NCBI RefSeq assembly: GCF_014489115.1
Contig: NZ_JACTAH010000002.1
Span: 372,001 to 436,000, forward strand
From: Thauera sedimentorum
GTDB taxonomy: Bacteria > Pseudomonadota > Gammaproteobacteria > Burkholderiales > Rhodocyclaceae
DNA length: 64,000 nucleotides
Reading direction: 5' to 3'
Shown here: in pieces, positions 1 to 8,446 of the stretch
Layout: each line of letters begins with the position of its first letter
How positions within the stretch are numbered: position 1 is the first letter of the stretch
Notes under the pieces: model-generated
Told to the model about the DNA's origin: nothing
Databases searched by the model: none
The model's input: only the letters and a program-made list of their open reading frames with translations
Program-made: the position numbers and the translations under genes

Positions 1-492
1 GGCCGGCACTTCGCCGCGCACCGCGGCAAAGGCCATCGGGATGCCGAAGCCGAAGGCGACGCCGAGGTAAGCCTGGGGAATGGCGAGGAAGCGCTTGGTG
101 AACGGGTAGCTGCCGGCCAGGAACAGGGCGGGCACCGACAGCCACAGCACCAGCGCGGGCAGCGGCAGGATCAGCACGAAGGCCGCCAGCGACAGCCCGG
201 CCGCCAGCCACAGCGCCTCGCGCGTACCCACCGCGCCAGTGGCCAGCGGCCGCGTCCGGGTACGCTCGACATGGCCGTCGAAATCGCGGTCAGCGTAGTC
301 GTTGATCACGCAGCCGGCCGAGCGCATCAGCACGGTGCCGAGCACGAAGATGGCCAGCACATGCAGCGGCGGAAAGCCCTCGGCGGCCACCCACAGCCCC
401 CACAGCGTGGGCCACAGCAGCAGCAGGATGCCGATCGGCTTGTCCAGGCGCATCAGGCGCCAGTAGAGGGGAAAGCGTTCGGTGAGCGTCAT
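1..492 (-). CDS. ubiA: 4-hydroxybenzoate octaprenyltransferase UbiA (partial, C-terminus beyond window)
   Basis: Integral-membrane prenyltransferase that attaches the polyprenyl tail to 4-hydroxybenzoate, the second committed step of ubiquinone synthesis. The ATG is on the minus strand at 490-492 and the frame stays open to the window edge, giving the first 164 residues of a protein that is usually about 290. The first Asp-rich prenyl-diphosphate/Mg2+ site is visible at residues 64-72 (NDYADRDFD), followed by HVERT-R, and hydrophobic segments flank it. It starts 5 bases after the ubiC stop, so the two are almost certainly co-transcribed; UbiC makes its substrate. The C-terminal half, including the second Asp-rich motif, is not in this window. 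Confidence 0.95.
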   Translation of the reverse strand, partial: MTLTERFPLYWRLMRLDKPIGILLLLWPTLWGLWVAAEGFPPLHVLAIFVLGTVLMRSAGCVINDYADRDFDGHVERTRTRPLATGAVGTREALWLAAGLSLAAFVLILPLPALVLWLSVPALFLAGSYPFTKRFLAIPQAYLGVAFGFGIPMAFAAVRGEVPA

Positions 493-497
493 GGTGT

Positions 498-1055
498 TCA
501 GGCGGGCAGATCGAGGATCGCCGGCGCAAAGGCTTCGCTGACCAGCAAGGCGCGTCCGTTGAGCAGGAAGACCGAACGGCGTGCCCACACGCGGGACGGC
601 AGGCCTTGCCCGGCCAGGGCGGCGGCGATGCGATGATAGCGCGCATCGCGCCGGTCCAGGCCGATGCAGGCCAGCGGCTGGCGTTCGATGCGCGGATCGG
701 CGAACAGCGCCGCACCCAGCGGGCGCGCGCCGATGCCGTGGAACAGGTTCCAGGCGCCGCGCAGGTTGTGGCGGGGCAGCACCGACCTTGCGAACACCAC
801 CGCCCGGCCGTCGGCCACCAGCAACACCTCGCGCACCCAGGCCAGTTCGCCGGCACGCAGGCCGAGCAGCCAGGCCTCGTCCCGATTCGGCCGCTTCAGC
901 CTTTGCGAGATCACCCGCACGCGGAAGTCCGTACAGCGCGCACGGATGCGTGCGGTGAGCGAGCCGGGGTCGGTCAGCCAGGGGCGCAGCGCGGCGGGAA
1001 CGGTGGCGCGCGGCGGATGGCGCAGCCAGGTTTCGCGTTGGAGTCGGGTGTACAT
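498..1055 (-). CDS. ubiC: Chorismate--pyruvate lyase UbiC
   Basis: Cytosolic lyase that splits chorismate into 4-hydroxybenzoate and pyruvate, the first step of ubiquinone synthesis. The 185-residue product has the family features: an N-terminal WL-hydrophobic stretch, a central strand with the VREVLL motif, and the conserved ARSVLP segment. The frame is open much further upstream, but that extension overlaps recG antisense-like sequence and is Arg/Ala-rich noise; the ATG at 1053-1055 gives the usual family length. It lies between recG and ubiA on the same strand, consistent with a ridA-recG-ubiC-ubiA transcription unit. Confidence 0.93.
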   Translation of the reverse strand: MYTRLQRETWLRHPPRATVPAALRPWLTDPGSLTARIRARCTDFRVRVISQRLKRPNRDEAWLLGLRAGELAWVREVLLVADGRAVVFARSVLPRHNLRGAWNLFHGIGARPLGAALFADPRIERQPLACIGLDRRDARYHRIAAALAGQGLPSRVWARRSVFLLNGRALLVSEAFAPAILDLPA

Positions 1056-1105
1056 GAATGGGTCGTTCGGGCGGCGGGCGCATGATACCAGCGCCGCTGC
1101 GTCCC

Positions 1106-3160
1106 TCAGGCGCGCAGCAGGCCCTCGCGGCCGCCGAGCCAGCGTGCCATCAGCGCGGCGGCGGCCGGTGGATCCTCGCGCAGCAGGGTTTCGGCCGCAT
1201 CCCGCGCGGCCTCCAGCAGATCGGCGTCGCTCTCCAGGTCCGCGTAGCGCAACAAGGGCAGGCCGCTCTGGCGCGCGCCGACGAACTCGCCCGGACCGCG
1301 GATGTGCAGGTCCTCGCGGGCGATGGCGAAGCCGTCGCTGTTCTCGAAGATCACCTTCAGCCGGGCGCGGCCGGTCTGCGACAGCGGCTGGGCGTAGAGC
1401 AGGATGCACACCGACTCCGCGGTGCCGCGCCCCACCCGGCCGCGCAGCTGATGCAGCTGGGCGAGACCGAAGCGTTCGGCGTGTTCGATCACCATCAGGC
1501 TGGCGTTGGGCACGTCCACGCCGACCTCGATCACCGTGGTGGCGACCAGCAGGTGCAGCTCGCCGGCGGCGAAGGCCGCCATGGTGGCGGATTTCTCCGC
1601 CGGCTTGAGGCGCCCGTGCACCAGGCCGATACGCAGCTCCGGCAGGGCCTCGCACAAGGTGGCGTAGGTGTCCTGCGCGGTCTGCAGCTGCAGCGCCTCG
1701 GATTCCTCGATCAGCGGGCACACCCAGTAGGCCTGGCGGCCGGCCAGGCAGCCGTCGCGCACCCGGGCGACGACCTCCTCGCGGCGCGCATCCGACACCA
1801 GCTTGGTGAGCACCGGGCTGCGCCCGGGCGGCAGTTCGTCGAGCACCGAGACGTCGAGATCGGCGTAATGGCTCATCGCCAGCGTGCGCGGGATCGGCGT
1901 GGCGGACATCATCAGCAGGTGGGGGCTCATCGCCCCCGCCCCACCTTTCTCACGCAACGCGAGACGCTGGCGCACGCCGAAGCGGTGCTGCTCGTCCACC
2001 ACCGCCAGCCCCAGTTGCGGCAGGGCGACCGGGTCCTCGATCAAGGCGTGGGTGCCGACCGCCAGCCGCAGCTCGCCGCTTGCCAGGCGGGCAAGCTCGG
2101 CTTCGCGCGCGCGCTTGCCGCGGCTGCCGGAGAGCCAGGTGACTTCCAGCCCGAGCGGCGCCAGCCAGGCGGACATCTTCTGCCAGTGCTGCTCGGCGAG
2201 GATCTCGGTGGGCGCCATCAGCGCCGCCTGCCAGCCGGCATCGACCGCCTGCAACATGGCGAGCGCGGCGACGATGGTCTTGCCGCTGCCCACGTCACCC
2301 ATCAGCAGGCGCTGCATCGGGTGCGGCACGGCGAGGTCGGCGCCGATCTCGGCCACCGCACGGCGCTGCGCGCCGGTGAGCGCGAAAGGCAGGCCATCGA
2401 CCAGCGCCTGCGCCAGCCGGCCGCCGCCGGCCAGCCGCGGGGCCGACTTGGCGCGACGCGCCAGATAGGCGCGGCGCAGGGAGATCTGCTGGGCGAGCAG
2501 TTCCTCGAACTTGATCCGTCGCCAGGCCGGGTGCTGGCGGTCTTCCAGCACGCTGGCCGGAACCTCCGGCGGCGGGTGGTGCAGCAGGCGCAGCGCGTCG
2601 GCGAAGGCGGGCAGGTCGAAGCGGCGGCGCAGGGCCTCGGGCAGCCCGTCGTCGAGCGGCTCGCTGGCAAGCGCGCGATCGATGAGCTTGCGCAAGGTCG
2701 CCTGGCCGACCCCGGCGGTGGTCGGATAGACCGGGGTGAGCGCCTCGGGCAGGCCTTCGCCCTCGGCCACCGGGTGCACCCGCGGGTGCACCATCTCGTC
2801 GCCGAAGAAGCCGCCGCGCACCTCGCCGAACAGGCGCACCCGGCGGCCGACCGCGAGCTGCTTCTGCTGCGAGGGGTAGAAGTGCAGCCAGCGCGCCACC
2901 AGCGTGCCGGAGGCGTCGCGCACCCGCGCCACCAGCTGACGGCGCGGGCGCAGACTGACCTCGCAGCTCGTCACCTCGCCCTCGATCTGCGCCGGGAAAC
3001 CCGCGCGCGCGGCGGCGATCGGCGTCAGCCGGGTCTCGTCCTCGTAGCGCAGCGGCAGGTGCAGCAGCAGGTCGCGCGGACCGCGCAGGTCGAGCTTGGC
3101 CAGCCGGCCGGCGAGCGCCGCATTGACGCCCGGCCAGCCGCTGGCCGCTTCACGCGCCAT
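1106..3160 (-). CDS. recG: ATP-dependent DNA helicase RecG
   Basis: Branch-migrating helicase that reverses stalled replication forks and processes recombination intermediates. It has 684 residues, a normal length. An N-terminal wedge/OB domain (about residues 1-230) is followed by superfamily 2 helicase motifs: Walker A GDVGSGKT, the DEQHRFGV form of the DExx box, SATPIPRTL (motif III), and the QLRGRVGRG motif VI near residue 590. It begins 15 bases downstream of ridA and runs in the same direction toward ubiC. No truncation or missing motif was seen. Confidence 0.97.
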   Translation of the reverse strand: MAREAASGWPGVNAALAGRLAKLDLRGPRDLLLHLPLRYEDETRLTPIAAARAGFPAQIEGEVTSCEVSLRPRRQLVARVRDASGTLVARWLHFYPSQQKQLAVGRRVRLFGEVRGGFFGDEMVHPRVHPVAEGEGLPEALTPVYPTTAGVGQATLRKLIDRALASEPLDDGLPEALRRRFDLPAFADALRLLHHPPPEVPASVLEDRQHPAWRRIKFEELLAQQISLRRAYLARRAKSAPRLAGGGRLAQALVDGLPFALTGAQRRAVAEIGADLAVPHPMQRLLMGDVGSGKTIVAALAMLQAVDAGWQAALMAPTEILAEQHWQKMSAWLAPLGLEVTWLSGSRGKRAREAELARLASGELRLAVGTHALIEDPVALPQLGLAVVDEQHRFGVRQRLALREKGGAGAMSPHLLMMSATPIPRTLAMSHYADLDVSVLDELPPGRSPVLTKLVSDARREEVVARVRDGCLAGRQAYWVCPLIEESEALQLQTAQDTYATLCEALPELRIGLVHGRLKPAEKSATMAAFAAGELHLLVATTVIEVGVDVPNASLMVIEHAERFGLAQLHQLRGRVGRGTAESVCILLYAQPLSQTGRARLKVIFENSDGFAIAREDLHIRGPGEFVGARQSGLPLLRYADLESDADLLEAARDAAETLLREDPPAAAALMARWLGGREGLLRA

Positions 3161-3175
3161 GCCCTGGGGACGGTC

Positions 3176-3556
3176 TCAGCCGAGCACCAGCACGGCGTCG
3201 GCTTCGACCAGCGCGCCGCGCGGCAACTCCTTGACGCCCACCGCGGCACGCGCCGGATAGGGCTCGCTGAAGTAGCGCGCCATGATCTCGTTGACCTTGG
3301 CGAAGTTGGACAGGTCGGTGAGGTAGATGTTGAGCTTGACCGCGTCGGCCAGCGAGCCGCCGGCGGCCTCGGCCACCGCCTTGAGGTTGTCGAACACGCG
3401 CACGGTCTGGGCTTCGAAGCCTTCGACCATCTGCATGCTGGCCGGGTCCAGGCCGATCTGGCCGGACACGTACACGGTGTCGCCGGCGCGCACGGCCTGC
3501 GAGTAGGTGCCGATGGCGGCGGGCGCGTTGGGGGTGGAGATGATCGTGCGGGTCAT
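3176..3556 (-). CDS. ridA: Reactive intermediate/imine deaminase RidA
   Basis: Small cytosolic enzyme of the YjgF/YER057c/UK114 family. It hydrolyses reactive enamine/imine intermediates released by PLP-dependent dehydratases and so protects other PLP enzymes. Its 126 residues match the family. The N-terminal [13 protein letters not shown] segment, VYVSGQIG, and the C-terminal region with the catalytic Arg ([16 protein letters not shown]) are all present. It is the first gene of the minus-strand run ridA-recG-ubiC-ubiA. The fliW terminator lies just upstream of it, so it should have its own promoter in 3557-3600. Confidence 0.95.
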   Translation of the reverse strand: MTRTIISTPNAPAAIGTYSQAVRAGDTVYVSGQIGLDPASMQMVEGFEAQTVRVFDNLKAVAEAAGGSLADAVKLNIYLTDLSNFAKVNEIMARYFSEPYPARAAVGVKELPRGALVEADAVLVLG

Positions 3557-3602
3557 GTCGGTTCTCTGCGAGGAAATCGAGTAGGAATTCTAAGCCAGGG
3601 CG

Positions 3603-3632
3603 AAAATGAAATCGCCCGCGCGCGGCGGGCGA
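3603..3632 (-). terminator. Rho-independent terminator of fliW
   Basis: Read on the minus strand, a perfect 8-bp stem (TCGCCCGC / GCGGGCGA, loop of 5) spans 3632-3612 and is followed at once by TTTCATTTT (3611-3603). It sits 33 bases downstream of the fliW stop. This is one of the clearest intrinsic terminators in the window and separates fliW from ridA. Confidence 0.82.
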
Positions 3633-3665
3633 CTCTCGACGGAACGCCTGTGCTGCGCCGCCGCT

Positions 3666-4106
3666 TCAGTCCTTGGCGCGCATGGTGATGTCGCACTCCA
3701 TCTTGTTGATCACCTTCTGCAGGCCGCGGCGGGCCTCGACGTTGATCACCAGCGGAGCCATGAAGTTGGCGCGCAGGCCGGCGCTGGCCGGCGAACCCTC
3801 GCCCGCCTCGTCCTTGCGCACGATCACCGCGACCAGCGCCTGCTCGGGACTGTTCAGGCCGAGCGCCGCCTGTTCATCGTCGGTGAGCTTGAATTCGTAG
3901 TGGATGCCGAAGGAGGCCGGGTCGGCCAGCGCAAACACGACTTCAGGGTCGTCGACGCTCTGCAGCAGTTCGACCGCGTCGGCACCTTCCTCGTGCACCA
4001 GCGCGAAACGCTTGCAGTCCTCGAAGCCGGGCAGGCCGGCGGGAAACTCGATCAACTTGTCCTCGGCGACCTCGAAGGTGCCGAACTGCGCGCTCTCGAT
4101 CTTCAT
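3666..4106 (-). CDS. fliW: Flagellar assembly factor FliW
   Basis: FliW binds flagellin and, in species where it has been studied, antagonises the translational repressor CsrA. The 146-residue protein has the family hallmarks: an N-terminal strand with FGTFEVAEDKLIEFPAGLPGF, then FALVHEE, and the C-terminal APLVINVEARRGLQKV stretch. The chosen ATG (4104-4106) has AGGAG about 6 bases upstream; the longer in-frame extension is low-complexity and lacks such a site. No flagellin, fliS or csrA gene lies nearby, so it is an orphan here. The DUF2802 and SPOR genes upstream run in the same direction. Confidence 0.9.
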   Translation of the reverse strand: MKIESAQFGTFEVAEDKLIEFPAGLPGFEDCKRFALVHEEGADAVELLQSVDDPEVVFALADPASFGIHYEFKLTDDEQAALGLNSPEQALVAVIVRKDEAGEGSPASAGLRANFMAPLVINVEARRGLQKVINKMECDITMRAKD

Positions 4107-4179
4107 CCTTCGCTCCTCCCATGCGTTCTGGATTGATGGCGAACTATAACAGTTCCGCCCCGCTGCGCACCGCCGCTCC

Positions 4180-4743
4180 TCAGGGCGTGCGCGGCGGTAC
4201 GACGATGCCGCCACCCTGCCCGGCGCGCTTGAGCGCGGCCTGCGCGGCCTCTGCCGCCGCGCGGTCCGGGAAGGGGCCCAGCACCACCCGGCTCTCGACG
4301 CGGGCCGGGAAACCCTGGCGGGCCAGTTCCTCGCGCAGGCGCTCCGCGTTGTCCTGCGCGCCAAACACCCCCAGTTGCAGCACCGGACCGGCCGGCTTGC
4401 TCACCAGCACGACAGGCTCCGGCACCGCCGGCTTGTCGGCGGACGCCGCGTCCGCCGGCAGCTGCGGCTGTGCCGCGCCGGCCTGAACGGTCGCCACCGC
4501 GTCCTGCGGCAGATCCTGCACCGGGCTTGCCGGCGGCGGGCTGGGGAGCGGTGCTGCGGCCGGGGTGGGCGCCGCGATCGGCGTGCCTTGCACTGCTGCG
4601 GGTCGCTCCGCCGGCACCAGCCACAATCCCGCGGCGATCAGCAGGGCCACGCCCGCGGCGATCGACGCGCGGCGCAGCGGCCGGCGCACCCCGGCCTGCG
4701 CGGGGTCCTTCACGGTGCCGAAGGCGGCAGGACGTCGTTTCAT
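4180..4743 (-). CDS. SPOR-domain protein, single-pass membrane anchored
   Basis: 187 residues. A short basic cytoplasmic tail is followed by one membrane segment at about residues 26-45, a Pro/Ala-rich linker (about 50-110), and a C-terminal SPOR domain (about 118-180, beginning LQLGVFGAQDNAERL and containing VVLGPFPDRAAAE). SPOR domains bind denuded peptidoglycan, mostly at the division septum, so a role in envelope or division biology is likely; the specific partner is unknown. It overlaps the DUF2802 gene by 4 bases (ATGA), which implies translational coupling. Confidence 0.8.
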   Translation of the reverse strand: MKRRPAAFGTVKDPAQAGVRRPLRRASIAAGVALLIAAGLWLVPAERPAAVQGTPIAAPTPAAAPLPSPPPASPVQDLPQDAVATVQAGAAQPQLPADAASADKPAVPEPVVLVSKPAGPVLQLGVFGAQDNAERLREELARQGFPARVESRVVLGPFPDRAAAEAAQAALKRAGQGGGIVVPPRTP

Positions 4744-5315
4744 GCGGGGTCTTCCTGTTCCGTGTCGCCGCGGCGGGTCATCGAGCGCACCAGTTCGGCC
4801 TCGGCCACCGAGATGCCGCAGCGTTCGGCGATCGCGTCGGCTTCCAGCCCGCGGCGGGCGAACACCAGCGCCTCGTTGTACTCGGGCGACACGCCCTGCC
4901 CGGCCAGATTGGCCTCGAACTGTTCGCGCAGGGCGGTCAGGGCGTCGTTGAGGTCGGCGATCTCGCGCTGCTGCACCGCGTGCTGGGCCTGCAGGCGGGC
5001 GATGTCGCGGCGCAGTTGCTGCAGTTCGAGTTCCTGCTGGAAGCGCTCTTGCTCGCCCTCGGACGCCGCGACGGCGGCGGCGGCGACCGGGGCGTCGGGG
5101 CGCGGTACGGGTGCGTAGTTGAAGGCGGATTCGTCCACTTCGTCGCCGTCGTCGAGCTCGTCACCATCGTCGGCCTCGGCGTCTTCATCGGTCGCCACGA
5201 CCGCCGGCGTCGGCGGCCGAGCCTCTCGGCGGCGGTTGCGCAGGGCGTGCAGCAGCTGCCACAACGCGTAGGCCAGCAGGACGGCAACGAGCAGCAGGAG
5301 CAGTACGCGGACCAT
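4740..5315 (-). CDS. DUF2802 family protein with membrane anchor and coiled coil
   Basis: 191 residues: an N-terminal membrane segment (about 3-23), an acidic low-complexity region rich in Asp and Glu (about 42-65), a Gln/Glu/Leu-rich coiled coil (about 85-140), and a C-terminal helix-turn-helix-like DUF2802 segment (YNEALVFARRGLEADAIAERCGIS, read in two parts) that resembles a degenerate DNA-binding fold. Function unknown. In other Proteobacteria such genes are often found near motility or chemotaxis genes, which may fit the nearby fliW. It starts 7 bases after the metY-like gene and overlaps the SPOR gene by 4 bases. Confidence 0.75.
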   Translation of the reverse strand: MVRVLLLLLVAVLLAYALWQLLHALRNRRREARPPTPAVVATDEDAEADDGDELDDGDEVDESAFNYAPVPRPDAPVAAAAVAASEGEQERFQQELELQQLRRDIARLQAQHAVQQREIADLNDALTALREQFEANLAGQGVSPEYNEALVFARRGLEADAIAERCGISVAEAELVRSMTRRGDTEQEDPA

Positions 5316-5322
5316 GTTCCCC

Positions 5323-6609
5323 TCAGCCCGCGGCCTTGGCCAGCGCCTGGTCGAGATCCCAGAAGATGTCCTCCAGGCTCTCGATGCCGATGGACAGGCG
5401 CACCATGTCGGGCGGCACGCCGGCGGCGCGCTGCTCGTCCTCGGAAAGCTGGCGATGGGTGGTCGAGGCCGGATGGATCACCAGGCTGCGCGCATCGCCG
5501 ATGTTGGCCAGGTGGCTGAACATCTGCAGCGCGGCGATGAAGCGCTCGCCCGCCGGCTGGCCGCCGCGGATGCCGAAGGAGAGCACCGCGCCGGCCCCCT
5601 TGGGCAGATAGCGGCGCGCCAGCGCGTAGTCCGGGCTGGCCTGCAGGCCGGGGTAGTTCACCCAGGCCACTCCGGGATGCTCGGCGAGGAACTCGGCCAC
5701 CGCCCGCGCATTGGCCACGTGGCGGTCCATGCGCACATGCAGGGTCTCCAGGCCCTGCAGCAGCATGAAGGCGTTGAAGGGCGACAGTGCCTGGCCGAAG
5801 GTGCGCAGGGTTTCCATGCGCGCCTTCATGCTGAAGCCGAAGTTGCCGAAGGTCTCGAAAAAGCGCACGCCGTGGTAGCCGTCGGACGGTTCGGTCATCT
5901 GCGGGAAGCGCCCGTTGTCCCACGGGAAGGTACCGGATTCGATCATCACCCCGCCCATGGTGGTGCCGTGCCCGCCGATGAACTTGGTGGCCGAATGCAC
6001 CACGATGTCCGCGCCATGCTCGATCGGCCGGCACAGGTAGGGCGAGGCCAGGGTGTTGTCGATCACCAACGGCACGCCGGCCTCGCGGCACACTGAGGCC
6101 ACGCCGGCGATGTCGAACACGTTGAGGCTGGGGTTGCCGATGGTCTCGCCATAGACCGCCTTGGTGCGCTCGCTGATCGCGGCGCGGAAGTTGGCCGGGT
6201 CCGAGGGGTCGACGAAGCGGGTGTTGATGCCCAGGCGGCGCAGGCTGACATCGAGTTGCGAATAGCTGCCGCCGTACAGCGTACGCGCGGCGACGATCTC
6301 GTCGCCGGCCTGGCACAGGGTCAGCAGGGCGGTCATCTGCGCGGCCAGCCCGGACGAGGTGGCGAGCGCCGCGCGCCCGCCTTCGAGGGCGGCCATGCGC
6401 TCCTCGAACACCGCCACGGTCGGGTTGGAGATGCGCGAATAGACGTTGCCGAAGGTCTGCAGGTTGAACAGCGCCGCGGCGTGCTCCGGCGAATCGAAGA
6501 CGAAGGAGGTGGTCTGGTGGATCGGCACGGCGCGCGCGCCGGTGACCGGATCGGGTTGCTGCCCGGCGTGCAGGCAGAGGGATTCGAGGCCGTAGCGATG
6601 GTCTGGCAT
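5323..6609 (-). CDS. metY: O-acetylhomoserine sulfhydrylase (MetY type)
   Basis: PLP enzyme of the Cys/Met metabolism family that makes homocysteine from O-acetylhomoserine and sulfide. 428 residues, the usual length for MetY and longer than cystathionine synthases/lyases (about 390). Visible features: LCLHAGQ near residue 11, the SRISNPT segment at 58-64, and the PLP-binding Lys209 in HSATKFIGGHGTTMGG. The ATG at 6607-6609 was preferred over upstream in-frame starts, which lengthen the protein with Arg-rich noise. It heads a minus-strand set with DUF2802 and SPOR genes. Its substrate sulfide would come from the cys cluster at 39-45 kb. Confidence 0.92.
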   Translation of the reverse strand: MPDHRYGLESLCLHAGQQPDPVTGARAVPIHQTTSFVFDSPEHAAALFNLQTFGNVYSRISNPTVAVFEERMAALEGGRAALATSSGLAAQMTALLTLCQAGDEIVAARTLYGGSYSQLDVSLRRLGINTRFVDPSDPANFRAAISERTKAVYGETIGNPSLNVFDIAGVASVCREAGVPLVIDNTLASPYLCRPIEHGADIVVHSATKFIGGHGTTMGGVMIESGTFPWDNGRFPQMTEPSDGYHGVRFFETFGNFGFSMKARMETLRTFGQALSPFNAFMLLQGLETLHVRMDRHVANARAVAEFLAEHPGVAWVNYPGLQASPDYALARRYLPKGAGAVLSFGIRGGQPAGERFIAALQMFSHLANIGDARSLVIHPASTTHRQLSEDEQRAAGVPPDMVRLSIGIESLEDIFWDLDQALAKAAG

Positions 6610-6660
6610 GAGCTCCGTCCGGCAGCGCGCGCTCAGGTGCGGGCCGCAACATTGAATTGC

Positions 6661-6669
6661 TGGGATAAT
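6661..6669 (+). promoter_or_regulatory. Probable extended -10 promoter for the YdcF-like gene
   Basis: TG-G-GATAAT matches an extended -10 element (TGnTATAAT, 5 of 6 in the hexamer). No good -35 is visible at the usual distance, as expected for this promoter class. Transcription would start near 6676 and give a leader of roughly 23 bases before the ATG at 6699. Confidence 0.45.
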
Positions 6670-6698
6670 ACTGGCGCCCTCCGGTGAGGACAACGAAG

Positions 6699-7472
6699 AT
6701 GGACCTCGACCTTGCGCTCGTGCTGTTCTGGAGCAAGAAACTGCTGGCCGCGGCCATCCTGCCGCCGCTGGGCCCGCTGCTGCTGATCGCCCTCGGGCTG
6801 CTCCTGCTGCGGCACCGGCCGCGCGCCGGACGGGCACTGGCCTGGAGCGGGCTGGCGATCGCGCTGTTGCTGATCACGCCGGCGAGCGTGGGATGGCTGG
6901 CCCGCGGGCTGGAAGACAGCCCGCCAGTGAGCGCCGCGGCGCTCGGTGACGTTCAGGCCATCGTGGTGCTCGGTGCCGGCAAGCGCGAGCATGCGCCGGA
7001 GTTCGGCGGCGAAACGCTGAACCGCCTGGCGCTGGAGCGGGTGCGCTATGCGGCGCTGCTTGCGCGCCGCACCGGCCTGCCGTTGCTGGTTACCGGCGGT
7101 GCGCCCACCGGCGCAGTGCCCGAGGCGTCGCTGATGGCCGAGGCGCTCGAACGCGAATACGGCGTGACCGTGCGGTGGACCGAAGGCGCTTCGCGCGACA
7201 CGCGCGAGAACGCGCGCTTCTCCGCAGCGCTGCTGCAGGCGTCCGGCGTACGGCGCATCGCACTGGTCACCCACGCTGCCCACATGCCGCGCAGCCGCGC
7301 GGAGTTCGAGGCCGCCGGCCTGGCGGTGATCCCCGCGCCGACCGCCTGGCTGAGCGGGCCGGATACCGGCCTGGAGGCACTGGACTTCCTGCCGAGCGCC
7401 AATGCGGCCTACGCGGGCTGGTTCGCCACCCACGAGTGGCTGGGGCGACTGGCCTACCGGCTCAGCCGCTGA
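6699..7472 (+). CDS. YdcF/SanA-like DUF218 membrane protein
   Basis: 257 residues with two N-terminal membrane segments (about 15-40 and 48-65), then a DUF218 domain (about 85-245) with the nucleotide-fold-like strand AIVVLGAGKR, GLPLLVTGGAP, EGASRDTRENA and ALVTHAAHMPRS. This arrangement matches ElyC/SanA/YdcF-type proteins, implicated in envelope integrity and lipid-carrier recycling in enterobacteria. An alternative GTG lies at 6684, but it coincides with the GAGGA ribosome-binding site (6686-6690) that serves the ATG at 6699, so the ATG was chosen. It converges on the enoyl-CoA hydratase gene with an 18-base gap. Confidence 0.85.
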   Translation: MDLDLALVLFWSKKLLAAAILPPLGPLLLIALGLLLLRHRPRAGRALAWSGLAIALLLITPASVGWLARGLEDSPPVSAAALGDVQAIVVLGAGKREHAPEFGGETLNRLALERVRYAALLARRTGLPLLVTGGAPTGAVPEASLMAEALEREYGVTVRWTEGASRDTRENARFSAALLQASGVRRIALVTHAAHMPRSRAEFEAAGLAVIPAPTAWLSGPDTGLEALDFLPSANAAYAGWFATHEWLGRLAYRLSR

Positions 7473-7490
7473 GCCGCAGGAGCGGACGGA

Positions 7491-8291
7491 TCAGTCGCCG
7501 CGGAAGGCCGGCTTGCGCTTCTCGAGGAAGGCGTTGACGCCCTCGCCGAAGTCGCCGGTCGCGGCGCAGCGCGCGAAGGCCTCGGCCTCGCTCTGCAGTT
7601 GCGACTCCAGCGGATTGTCGTGCGAGGCGGCGAGCAGGCGCTTGATCTCGGTGTAGGCGTGGCGCGGGCCGCCCATCAGGCGACGGACCAGCTTGTCGGT
7701 TTCCGCATCGAGCTCATCCACCGGCACCACCTTGCTGACCAGCGAAAGGCGCAGCGCCTCCTGCGCATCGAAGCGGTCGGCCAGCAACAGCAGCTCGGCG
7801 GCCTTGCGCCGACCGACCTGGCGCGGCAGAAAGTAGGACGCGCCGCCGTCGCCGGACAGGGCGATCGCCGAATAGGCGGTGGTGAACACCGCATTGTCGG
7901 CACACACCGCGAGGTCGCTGCCCAGCATCAGCGACAGGCCGAAGCCTGCGCAGGCGCCGCGCACCCGGGCCACCACCGGCTGCGGCAGGGCCTGCAGCAT
8001 TTCCACCGTGGGATTGATGTACTGCGCGATCATCGCGCGGAAGGTGGTCAGGCGCGCCTCGGGCGACAGATGCAGGTTGCGGGCAAAGTCCTTCAGGTCG
8101 CCGCCGGCCATGAAATGGTCGCCAGCGCCGGTGACCACCACCACGCCCACATCCGGCGTCGCGGACAGTTCGCGCACCGCGGCGGCGAGGTCCTGCATCA
8201 TCTCCACGGACAGCGCATTGAGCGCTTCGGGACGATTCAGGGTGAGGGTGGCGACCTTGTCGCGCATCTCGAGCAATACGGTATTGGCCAT
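7491..8291 (-). CDS. Enoyl-CoA hydratase/isomerase family protein
   Basis: 266-residue crotonase-fold enzyme. The oxyanion-hole segments are present: AGGDLKDF near residue 62 and RGACAGFGLSLMLGSDLAV near residues 110-128, followed by GGASYFLPRQVG. The second catalytic Glu of the classical hydratase appears as Asp/Gly in LSGDGGASY, so it may be an isomerase or a hydratase with altered chemistry rather than FadB-like 2-enoyl hydratase. It lies downstream of nqrF, from which a terminator-like hairpin separates it. The ATG has GGAG-type sequence upstream. Substrate unknown. Confidence 0.88.
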   Translation of the reverse strand: MANTVLLEMRDKVATLTLNRPEALNALSVEMMQDLAAAVRELSATPDVGVVVVTGAGDHFMAGGDLKDFARNLHLSPEARLTTFRAMIAQYINPTVEMLQALPQPVVARVRGACAGFGLSLMLGSDLAVCADNAVFTTAYSAIALSGDGGASYFLPRQVGRRKAAELLLLADRFDAQEALRLSLVSKVVPVDELDAETDKLVRRLMGGPRHAYTEIKRLLAASHDNPLESQLQSEAEAFARCAATGDFGEGVNAFLEKRKPAFRGD

Positions 8292-8359
8292 GCTGTCTCC
8301 TCCGGGAATCCTTGCGGGCGGCGCGTCTTCGTCATGCGCGCCTGCCGCGGACAAGGCCT

Positions 8360-8409
8360 GAACATAAACCCCCGGCGCGGGCACGCGCAAGGCGCGCACC
8401 GGCCGGGGG
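8360..8409 (-). terminator. Terminator of the nqr operon
   Basis: On the minus strand, CCCCCGGC (8409-8402) pairs with GCCGGGGG (8376-8369). A GC-rich interior can fold further, and TTTATGTT follows directly. It lies about 40 bases after the nqrF stop. The T-tract is short and interrupted, so efficiency is uncertain. Confidence 0.6.
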
Positions 8410-8446
8410 TCGGGTGGTGCAGCCGGCGAGCCGGCAGGCGGGAAGC

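Noticed and set aside
498..1721. A 407-codon minus-strand frame around ubiC.
   Set aside because: Only the C-terminal 185 residues match UbiC. The rest overlaps recG and is low-complexity.
1058..3688. An 876-codon open frame on the plus strand opposite recG and ridA.
   Set aside because: It covers the complement of convincingly conserved genes. Its translation is Arg/Gln/His/Ala-rich and free of recognisable domains, as is typical of antisense frames at this GC content.
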